Positions 1-6,400 of a stretch of 9,563 nt of DNA are shown one piece after another. The translations under genes and the position numbers were made by a program. The stretch's first letter is position 1. Every line of letters starts with the position of its first letter. The DNA is from Christensenella sp. UBA4379 (GTDB lineage: Bacteria; Bacillota; Clostridia; Christensenellales; Aristaeellaceae). The notes beneath the pieces are model-generated. The model searched no databases. It saw only the letters and a program-made list of their open reading frames with translations, and had not been told where the DNA came from. The stretch lies in the NCBI GenBank assembly GCA_002391225.1, contig DGRV01000092.1:24633-34195 (forward strand), given 5' to 3'.

Positions 1-144
1 GTTCGCTAAGGTAGGAGGTAGCGCTTGCTGCCGCTCGCTAAGGTAGGAAGTAGCGCTCGCTTACGCTCGCTAAGGTAGAAAGTGGCGCTCGCTTCGTTCG
101 CTCAGGTATATACCTCCTACCTCCTACTTCCTACCTCCTACCTT
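1..144. repeat. Compound intergenic repeat element: ~32-bp purine-rich units plus inverted TACCTCC heptamer array
   Basis: Seen directly: three and a half diverged units begin at 1, 33, 65 and 96, each of the form G(C/T)TCGCTAAGGTAGGA followed by RGTAGCGCTYGCT. They are followed at 111-144 by a heptamer array TACCTCC, TACCTCC, TACTTCC, TACCTCC, TACCTTT. The two halves are reverse complements in their core. GGTAGGAGGTA of unit 1 (10-20) matches TACCTCCTACC at 111-121 and 132-142, and GGTAGGAAGTA of unit 2 (42-52) matches TACTTCCTACC at 125-135. A 12-bp perfect palindrome AGGTATATACCT (104-115) sits at the turn. No open frame of note covers it and no transposase is present. It continues past the left edge or starts there. 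It could be a non-autonomous palindromic element or a structured leader of rseP; the sequence alone does not decide. Confidence 0.85.
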
Positions 145-155
145 TAACAAACATC

Positions 156-161
156 GAGGTA
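156..161 (+). promoter_or_regulatory. rseP ribosome binding site, complementary to the upstream heptamer array
   Basis: GAGGTA at 156-161 lies 3 bases before the ATG at 165 (the GAGG core ends 5 bases before it) and is the only Shine-Dalgarno-like sequence there. It is exactly complementary to TACCTC, present three times just upstream (111-116, 118-123, 132-137). The same message could therefore fold the binding site away, in competition with the purine-rich repeat units. The complementarity is seen; the regulatory effect is inferred. Confidence 0.6.
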
Positions 162-164
162 TTT

Positions 165-1346
165 ATGATTTTAGTATACGTTCTCCTGGCCTTGCTCATG
201 CTGGGCATTCTGATTACGGTGCATGAGTGGGGCCATTTCATGGCCGCTAGGCTCACGAAAATCCCGGTGAGGGAGTTTGCTATCGGCTTTGGGCCCCTGA
301 TCAAGACCTGGCAGAGCAAAAAATACGAGACGAAGTTTTCCATCCGCGCGATCCCGGCCGGCGGCTACTGCGCCTTTTACGGGGAAAACAGCCCGGACGA
401 CAAGGAGGACGAGGATCCCAGGACCATGGATCCCTTTCCTGTGTGGCGGAGGCTCTACGGGGAAAACAGCCCGGACGACAAGGAAGACGAGGATCCCAGC
501 GCCATGCGCCGCTTCCCGGTGTGGCGGAGGCTCGTCACGGTGCTGATGGGGCCGGGCATGAACTTCATCCTGGCCTTCGTGGTGGCCTTTGGGTTTTACT
601 GGGCCACCGGCATCCCTCGGATCGACGAATACGGCCCAATGAGGATCGTGGAAGTGGCTCCGGGATCTGCTGCGGAACAGGCGGGCCTGCTTCCCGGGGA
701 CCTGGTGCTGTCCGTCAACGGGACGGACGCCAGCGGCCTGAGTGCGGACGGCTCCACCTACAGGATGATCGAGCTGACCAGCGCCTATCAGGCAGGTGAC
801 GAGGCCATGTCCCTGCGGATCAAACGCGGCGAAGAGGAGCTGACGCTGCCTATTACCCCCGTCTACTCCGCTGAAACAGACCGCATGATGATGGGCGTCA
901 CCATCGAGCCTGTGATCCTGGCCGAATCGGTCGTCCACCTGACCCTGCCCCAGGCGGCCGGCTACGCCTTCGACCTGTGCGTGCGGGAAGGCAAGGCCAT
1001 CATTGAGGCCCTGTATAATACGATCAGCACCGGGGCCAATTTGGATCAGATGTCCGGCACGGTCGGCGTTATCAAAATTGTCGCAGAAACCACCAGGGAT
1101 TATCAGCTGGAGGGCTATCTTTCCCTCCTGGTGATGATCTCGGTGAACTTAGGCCTGGTCAACCTCCTGCCCATCCCCGGCCTGGACGGCAGCCAGGTCA
1201 TCCTCCTTCTGATCGAGGCCGTCCGGAGAAAGCCCCTCCCCCGCAAGGTGGAAAGCGCCATCACCATGGTCGGCTTCGCCGCGCTGATGATGCTGTTCGT
1301 GGTGCTGACGTATCACGATATTTCAAACATTGTTATGGGCAGATGA
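165..1346 (+). CDS. rseP: RseP/RasP family site-2 intramembrane zinc metalloprotease
   Basis: This polytopic membrane protease cleaves transmembrane segments of anti-sigma factors and signal-peptide remnants within the membrane (known for RasP/RseP). Visible in the 393 aa: TM1 at about 1-22 carrying the zinc motif HEWGH (20-24, H20, E21, H24), a GGY loop motif (66-68), TM2 at about 124-146 with GPGMNF (129-134), and a single PDZ domain at about 160-235 (PGSAAEQAG then LLPGD). TM3 leads into NLLPIPGLDG (333-342) with the third zinc ligand D341, and TM4 is at about 366-383. All catalytic residues are present. One PDZ domain fits the Gram-positive form. Oddity: residues 72-97 and 98-123 are a tandem copy of the same 26-aa cytosolic segment between GGY and TM2, which lengthens that loop. 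In the usual Clostridia order dxr precedes and ispG follows; here repeats precede it and a toxin-antitoxin island follows its stop. Confidence 0.95.
   Translation: MILVYVLLALLMLGILITVHEWGHFMAARLTKIPVREFAIGFGPLIKTWQSKKYETKFSIRAIPAGGYCAFYGENSPDDKEDEDPRTMDPFPVWRRLYGENSPDDKEDEDPSAMRRFPVWRRLVTVLMGPGMNFILAFVVAFGFYWATGIPRIDEYGPMRIVEVAPGSAAEQAGLLPGDLVLSVNGTDASGLSADGSTYRMIELTSAYQAGDEAMSLRIKRGEEELTLPITPVYSAETDRMMMGVTIEPVILAESVVHLTLPQAAGYAFDLCVREGKAIIEALYNTISTGANLDQMSGTVGVIKIVAETTRDYQLEGYLSLLVMISVNLGLVNLLPIPGLDGSQVILLLIEAVRRKPLPRKVESAITMVGFAALMMLFVVLTYHDISNIVMGR
378..533 (+). repeat. 78-bp in-frame tandem duplication inside rseP
   Basis: Two adjacent 78-bp copies, 378-455 and 456-533, both begin TACGGGGAAAACAGC and end GTGTGGCGGAGGCTC. 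I count 9 mismatches (69 of 78 identical). At protein level 22 of 26 residues match; the copies differ as R/S, T/A, D/R and P/R. The second copy runs directly into the conserved TM2 segment, so it is the one in the ancestral position on its 3' side. The divergence means this is not a fresh slippage event unless two alleles were joined in assembly. Confidence 0.95.
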
Positions 1347-1347
1347 T

Positions 1348-1554
1348 CGGCAGATCGGGCGGATCATCATTGAGTACGAGCAGAACGGCAGCTTACGCGC
1401 GGAATAAGGCAAAGGCGTCCTGCAGGACGTATCGGAAAGGCTGACAGAAGAATTTGGCAAGGGCTTTGATATACGGAATCTGCGGAACGTGCGTGCGTTT
1501 TATACAGCCTTTCCAAATCGGAACGCAATGCGTACCGAATTGACCTGGACACAT
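1348..1554 (+). pseudogene. Remnant of a DUF1016 N-terminal domain (YhcG-type PDDEXK nuclease family)
   Basis: Reading the frame that starts at 1348 gives QIGRIIIEYEQNGSLRAE, an in-frame TAA at 1405-1407, then GKGVLQDVSERLTEEFGKGF and DIRNLRNVRAFYTAFPNRNA, ending ELTWTH. This matches my recollection of the DUF1016_N consensus (WeIGrrIvEyEQ, AEYGKxLL, LSxxLTxxFGxGFs, NLRxMRxFYxxFP, ELSWTHYrLL). The TAA stands where the family has a Tyr codon (AEYGK), consistent with a TAT to TAA nonsense change. Start codon, upstream part and the whole C-terminal nuclease domain are missing. The similarity stops after TWTH, exactly where the promoter of the toxin-antitoxin pair begins. It is a dead fragment of about 69 codons wedged directly after the rseP stop. 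Identification is from memory of the family, not a search. Confidence 0.8.
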
Positions 1555-1555
1555 G

Positions 1556-1583
1556 TTGACTTATAGACGTTTTATGATATAAT
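1556..1583 (+). promoter_or_regulatory. Strong sigma-A promoter of the toxin-antitoxin operon
   Basis: The -35 box TTGACT (1556-1561, 5 of 6 consensus bases) and the perfect -10 box TATAAT (1578-1583) are separated by 16 bp. Transcription should start near 1590, leaving a leader of about 25 bases before the antitoxin ATG at 1616. The -35 box overlaps the edge of the DUF1016 remnant. Nothing of comparable quality is seen upstream of ispG. Confidence 0.85.
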
Positions 1584-1592
1584 ATGTCTATA
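1562..1592. promoter_or_regulatory. Palindromic operator over the -10 box, probable antitoxin binding site
   Basis: The outer arms TATAGAC (1562-1568) and GTCTATA (1586-1592) are perfect inverted repeats. Between them a further 5 of 8 positions also pair around the centre at 1577, giving 12 of 15 paired positions. The palindrome encloses the whole -10 box. Autorepression by Phd/YefM-type antitoxins binding palindromes at their own promoter is established; that this site serves it is inferred. Confidence 0.7.
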
Positions 1593-1615
1593 TTCTTGCT
1601 TAAGAGGTGAAAGCC

Positions 1616-1900
1616 ATGCTGTCCTTACGGGAAACCATACGGCCATCTGCTGACCTCAGGAATCATTACAATGAGATATCCAGACAATGCAGAGATAATA
1701 AAGAAGCAGTGATCATTACGGTAAACGGCCGTGGGGATACTGTTTCTTTGGCGTTTGAAGAGTATCAAAGAATGAAAACGAGAATTGAGCTGCTCGAAAT
1801 TCTTGCGGAATCTGAGGAAGACGTGAAAATGGGCAGAGTTGCCCCCGCTCAGGATACTTTTCAGGAACTCAGACAGCTGCTGGCGGGTGAAAACCCGTGA
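1616..1900 (+). CDS. Phd/YefM-family type II antitoxin
   Basis: A 94-aa protein expected to bind and neutralise the toxin encoded next to it and to repress the shared promoter. The N-terminal half (about 1-55) has the Phd/YefM DNA-binding pattern: IRPSADLRNHYNEISRQC, then EAVIITVNGRGDTVSLAF and EEYQRM. The C-terminal part (about 58-94, RIELLEILAESEEDVKMGRV) is a charged helix of the kind that wraps the toxin. I start at ATG 1616 because GAGG (1604-1607) sits 8 bases upstream; the in-frame GTG at 1607 lies inside that ribosome binding site. The stop overlaps the toxin start. The gene is clearly AT-richer than rseP or polC, which suggests acquisition by transfer. Family assignment is from the pattern; substrate partner is from context. 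Confidence 0.9.
   Translation: MLSLRETIRPSADLRNHYNEISRQCRDNKEAVIITVNGRGDTVSLAFEEYQRMKTRIELLEILAESEEDVKMGRVAPAQDTFQELRQLLAGENP
1884..1897 (+). promoter_or_regulatory. Small GNRA-loop hairpin at the antitoxin-toxin junction
   Basis: CGGGT (1884-1888), loop GAAA (1889-1892), ACCCG (1893-1897) form a perfect 5-bp stem with a GNRA tetraloop. The stem holds the only plausible toxin ribosome binding sequence (GGGTG, 1885-1889), and its last base is the G of the GTG start codon. Ribosomes finishing the antitoxin would melt it, so it could enforce translational coupling. The structure is seen; the role is inferred. Confidence 0.5.
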
Positions 1901-2223
1901 ATGATGAGAGATATACGGTTTTAAGAACCGATAAGGCAGATTCTCTGATCAGGAAAATAGTGTTATATATTGCAGAACGGTTTGGCTCAGAAATTGCGAA
2001 AGAAAAGCTGGACGAGCTGGAGCAAGCTATTTTGGGCCTTGGAGATAACCCGTATCTGGGAACTGATCCAAGATATATGATCCTGAAACGCCAGGGATAC
2101 AAAGTGCTCATACTGAAAAAAGACCTGGTTTTTTACAAGATAGATGAGACGAGAAAAGAAGTCGTCGTTTATGCGGTGATTGATCAACGTCAGGATATTC
2201 TGAGCATTATTCGGGGACTTTAA
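1897..2223 (+). CDS. RelE/ParE-superfamily type II toxin
   Basis: A 108-aa protein of the RelE/ParE fold. The N-terminal helices (LIRKIVLYIAERFGSEIAKE, then LDELEQAILGLGDNP) are followed by the strand-rich C-terminal half: GYKVLILKKDLVFYKIDETR and VVVYAVIDQRQDILSII. This is the usual layout of the family, whose members cut ribosome-bound mRNA (RelE) or poison gyrase (ParE); the sequence does not tell me which. The only start that gives a full-length protein is GTG at 1897, overlapping the antitoxin stop by four bases (GTGA), with only a weak GGGTG upstream. It is full length with no disruption visible, so the pair is probably intact. AT-rich like the antitoxin: in 1921-1980 I count 21 G or C of 60. 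Confidence 0.88.
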   Translation: MNDERYTVLRTDKADSLIRKIVLYIAERFGSEIAKEKLDELEQAILGLGDNPYLGTDPRYMILKRQGYKVLILKKDLVFYKIDETRKEVVVYAVIDQRQDILSIIRGL

Positions 2224-2404
2224 TACCGTCATTTCGGAGAAGGACAGGGGTTCGTTCAATCTATCGCCGTACAGCCGTACAGACGAGAGACCAATTACCT
2301 TTTACTCAGGTCCAGCTCGGCTCAGCCCAAGCCGAGGCACATACAGCGTAGGCGGTATCATGCTGCCGGCGCGGGCAGGCTATACGCGGAGGACAGATCA
2401 TCCT
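2224..2404 (+). other. Toxin-ispG spacer with one hairpin and a short tandem repeat
   Basis: No recognisable gene. Two structures are visible. GCCGTACA is repeated in tandem at 2266-2281. A perfect 7-bp hairpin CTCGGCT (2316-2322) / AGCCGAG (2330-2336) with a 7-base loop is not followed by a T-run, so it is not a standard intrinsic terminator. I see no convincing promoter. The ispG reading frame is open across the spacer, but without a good start before 2360. The base composition changes from AT-rich to GC-rich inside this spacer, roughly after 2300, which likely marks the right edge of the inserted island. Confidence 0.6.
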
Positions 2405-3454
2405 ATGAAAAAAGCAGTATTAGCCGGGAATTTGCAGATTGGCGGCGGGGCGCCGGTTTCTGTTCAGTCCATGACCAACACCAGGACGGAGGACGCGGAG
2501 GCAACCCTGTCCCAGATCAGGCGGCTGGCGCAGGCCGGAGCCCAGCTGGTGCGGGTGTCGGTGTATAACGAAGACTGCGTGAAGGCAGTGCGGACGCTGG
2601 TGGACCAGAGCCCCGTGCCCCTGTGCGCGGACATCCATTTTGATCACCGCCTGGCCATCGGGGCGCTGGAAAACGGCATCCACAAGCTCCGCATCAACCC
2701 CGGCAACATCGGCGGGGAGGACAAGGTGAAGCTGGTGGCGGACTGTCTGAAGCGCCACCATGTCCCCGTCCGCATCGGGGTGAACGCCGGTTCCCTGGAA
2801 AAGGACATTCTGGCCAAATACGGCGGGGTCACCCCGGAGGGCCTGTGCGAAAGCGCCCTTTCCCATGCCAGGCTCCTGGAAAAGTTCGGGTTTGACGATC
2901 TGGTGATCTCGCTCAAATGCAGCGACGTGCGCACCAGCTATGAAGCCTGCACCCTCTTGGACGGGCAGTGCGATTACCCCCAGCACATCGGCATGACAGA
3001 GGCCGGCCTGCCTGGGCGGGGCACCGTCAAATCCGCCATCGGGATCGGGGCGCTGCTGCTTTCCGGCATCGGGGACACCGTCCGCGTCTCTCTGACCGGG
3101 GACCCGGTGAACGAGGTCATCGCCGCGCTGGACATTTTGAAGGCGCTGAATCTTCGGGGCGGCATCCGCTTTACCTCCTGCCCGACCTGCGGGCGCACCC
3201 GTATCGACGTGGAAAGGATCGCCCGGCGGCTCGAAGCGGAATTTGGGAACGAGAGTGCCAGCCTCTCCGTCGCCGTGATGGGCTGCGTGGTCAACGGCCC
3301 CGGCGAAGCCCGGGACAAGGACGTCGCCCTGTGCGGGGGAGACGGCGTCGGCGCCCTGTACCGCAAGGGCGTCTTTGTGCGCAAGCTCGAGGGCGACCTG
3401 GAAGAGGAAATGATCAAAGCAGTCCGTGAGGAACTGGAACGGGTAAAGAAATGA
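2405..3454 (+). CDS. ispG: 4-hydroxy-3-methylbut-2-enyl diphosphate synthase (flavodoxin/ferredoxin), IspG
   Basis: Iron-sulfur enzyme of the MEP pathway; it reductively converts 2-C-methyl-D-erythritol 2,4-cyclodiphosphate into HMBPP, the precursor of isoprenoids, in the cytosol. From ATG 2405 the protein is 349 aa, close to other bacterial IspG. Visible are the N-terminal TIM-barrel signatures IGGGAPVSVQSMTNT, ADIHFDHRLA, KLRINPGNIGG and RIGVNAGSLEKDI, and the C-terminal cluster domain. Cluster ligands by family rule are C259 and C262 (SCPTCGR), C294 and E301 (GCVVNGPGEA), all present. Start choice: GGAGGA (2388-2393) precedes 2405 by 11 bases. An in-frame ATG at 2360 would add 15 residues (MLPARAGYTRRTDHP) and cannot be excluded. 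The stop overlaps the polC start by 4 bases, so the two are translationally coupled. No terminator is seen upstream, so transcription may enter from the toxin-antitoxin promoter. Confidence 0.95.
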   Translation: MKKAVLAGNLQIGGGAPVSVQSMTNTRTEDAEATLSQIRRLAQAGAQLVRVSVYNEDCVKAVRTLVDQSPVPLCADIHFDHRLAIGALENGIHKLRINPGNIGGEDKVKLVADCLKRHHVPVRIGVNAGSLEKDILAKYGGVTPEGLCESALSHARLLEKFGFDDLVISLKCSDVRTSYEACTLLDGQCDYPQHIGMTEAGLPGRGTVKSAIGIGALLLSGIGDTVRVSLTGDPVNEVIAALDILKALNLRGGIRFTSCPTCGRTRIDVERIARRLEAEFGNESASLSVAVMGCVVNGPGEARDKDVALCGGDGVGALYRKGVFVRKLEGDLEEEMIKAVREELERVKK

Positions 3455-6400
3455 CCAAGACCGAAGTATTGGAGCAGATCGTCCGGAAGGTGCCCCGGCT
3501 CAAAGAAAAGCTTTCGCTGGACCGCATCTATTTTAACCGGGCGGAAAACCACGCGGTATTCAGCTTCCTGGCCGCCGAGCTGATCGGCCAGGAGGAATTC
3601 AGGCAGATCAAGGCGGTGCTCTTCGGGTGCTTCCCGGAGATGCGGGTGTCTGTGCGCGTAGCCTCCCCGGCGCTGGGCGAGGCTTTTTTGCGTGACCCGG
3701 CCCCCTATCAGGAGCCGGTGCTGGACTTTCTCTGCCGCCGCTACCCTACCGCCAACGCCTGGCGCAAATGGCTCCGCCTGGGGACGGAAAACGGCCGTGT
3801 GGAGCTGGAAACGCCGGACGCCTTTTCCGCCGGTTTTTTAAGCAAAAGCGAGGTCAAGCAGGACCTGTCCCAGGCCATCCACGATATTTTCCGGGTGGAT
3901 ACGGAGGTGCGGGTCAGCGTCCGGGGCGATACGGAAGCCCTGATGGCCCGGGAGATTTCCCAGCGCGCCGCGGAGGAGGAGCTGATGCAGCCCATCCCCG
4001 AAGCGCCCAAAAAGGAAAAGAAGCCCTCCATGCAGATCCGCGGCCGGGAGATCGCCTCCGAGCCCACGCCCATCGTGGACATCACCCCGGAGAGCGGCCG
4101 CGTCACCATCCGCGGCAAGGTGCTGAACGTCGAAACGCGGGAGTCCAAGGACGGCAGCATGCTGATTCTGAACTTCGCGGTGACGGACCTGACCAGCTCT
4201 ATCCGCTGCGTCGCCTTCCTGCGCTACCGGGGCGGCGGCCGCCGCGGCGCGCCCCGGGAGGACGAGGTTCCGATCGCCCCGGAGGAAAAGGAAGAGGCGA
4301 AGAACATCGCCGCCCAGATCAAGCCCGGCGCCGGCATCATGGTGCGCGGGCTGGCGAAGTATGACAATTTCCATAAGGAAACCACCGTCAGCGCGGATGA
4401 TATTTCCCACGCGGAGCTTCCCGTGCGCGAGGACAACGCCGAGGAAAAGCGGGTGGAGCTCCACATGCACACCAACATGAGCACGATGGACGCCATCTCC
4501 TCCGTGTCCGCCCTGATGGAGCGGGCGGCCCGCTGGGGCCACAAGGCCATCGCGGTGACGGACCACGGCGTGGTCCAGTCCTACCCCGAGGCCTTCGGCG
4601 CGGCGAAAAAGTACGGCATCAAGCTGATCCCCGGCGTGGAAGCCTACCTGACGGACGACGAGGACATCGTGGAGGACCCGGACGATACGGACGTAGACGA
4701 GCCCATCGTCGTGCTGGACTTTGAAACCACGGGCCTGAATACCCGGCGGGACCGGATGATCGAGTTCGGCGGGGTCAAGCTGTCCCACGGCCAGGTGGTC
4801 GATTCCATCGACATCCTGGTGAGCCCGGGCTTCCCTCTGCCGGAAAAGATTACGAACCTGACCCACATCACCGATCAGATGCTGAACGGCCAGCCCACCG
4901 CGGCGGAGGCCCTGCCCATCATCATGAAGTTTATCGGCGACTGCCCGATCGCCGCCCACAACGCGCATTTTGACTGTGCCATCCTGCAAAACGAGCTCAA
5001 GCGGGTGGGGCAGAGCTGGGAGGGGCCGAAGCTTGATACCCTGGCCATGGCCCGCAAGCTCTATCCGGAGATGAAGTCCCATAAGCTGGGCGCCGTGTGC
5101 AAGAAGCTGGGTGTGTCCCTCAAGGACGCACACCGGGCGGTCAACGACGCCATGGCCACGGCCCACTGTCTGAGCCGGATGCTGGACGAGGCGAAGGACA
5201 GGGGCTGCAAAACCCTTGCGGACCTCAACGACATTTCCCACGCTTACACCCTGGGCTCCTCCACCCACATCGTGCTGCTGGCGGCCACCCAGAAGGGCGT
5301 GGAAAACATCAACCACATCGTGTCCGAATCTCACCTCAACTACTTTAAGCGCCGCCCCCTGGTACCCAGGGCCATCCTGCAGAAGTACCGGGAGGGGCTG
5401 ATCGTCGGCTCCGCGTGCATTGAAGGGGAGCTGATGCAGGCCATCGTGGCGGGGGAAAGCGACGACCGCCTCAAAAAAATCGCCCGCTTCTACGACTACC
5501 TGGAGATCCAGCCGGTGGGAAACAACGCCTTCGCGGTCCGCGAGGGCCTGGCGGAGGACGAGGAAACCCTGCGCGACTGGAACCGCAAGGTGGTCTGGCT
5601 GGGCGAAAAGCTGGGCATCCCGGTCTGCGCCACGGGCGACGTCCATTTTCTGGATCCGGAGGACGCCATTTTCCGCGCCATTATCCAGAACGCCCAGGGC
5701 TTCAGCGACTGTGACCAGCAGCCGCCCCTGTACTTAAAGACCACGGACGAGATGCTGACGGAGTTCTCCTACCTGGGCAAGGAAAAGGCCCGGGAGGTGG
5801 TCGTGACCAACCCCGGCCGCATCGCTGACAAGGTGGACAAGCTCTTCTGGCACATCCCCCATCCGGAGGGGAAGGAGACCTTCTCCCCCCTGTGGGAGGA
5901 GGCGGCCCACGACATCGAGACCATGAGCTGGAAGACCGCCCACGAAATGTACGGGGACGAGCTGCCGGAACTGATTGAAAACCGGCTGAAAAAAGAGCTG
6001 AATTCGATCATCGGCTACGGGTACGCGACCCTTTATTCCATCGCCAACAAGCTGGTGCAAAAGTCCCTCCGCGACGGCTATCTGGTGGGCAGCCGCGGCA
6101 GCGTCGGCTCCTCCTTCGTGGCCTGCATGAGCGGCATCACCGAGGTCAACGCCCTGCCGCCCCACTACCGCTGCGCCAAGTGCCGCAAGGGCTATTTCGA
6201 CATCCCCAAGGGCTACACCGTCGGCGTCGACCTGCCGGACAAGAACTGCCCGGTCTGCGGGGAGCCGCTGTGCAAGGAAGGGTTCGACATCCCCTTCGAG
6301 GTCTTCCTGGGCTTCAAGGGCGACAAGGTGCCCGATATCGACCTGAACTTTTCCGGCGAATACCAGCCCCGGGCTCACGCCTACATCGAGGAGCTGTTCG

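Noticed and set aside
1..144. CRISPR-like array
   Set aside because: The units abut and are diverged along their full length; there are no unique spacers of constant size and no cas genes.
443..799. Second plus-strand open frame overlapping rseP
   Set aside because: It is a shifted frame within a conserved membrane protease and shows no recognisable domain.
1607..1615. GTG start of the antitoxin at 1607
   Set aside because: The GTG is part of the GAGGTG ribosome binding site that serves ATG 1616.
2316..2336. Terminator of the toxin-antitoxin operon
   Set aside because: The 7-bp stem is perfect but is followed by GCACATACAG, not a T-tract.
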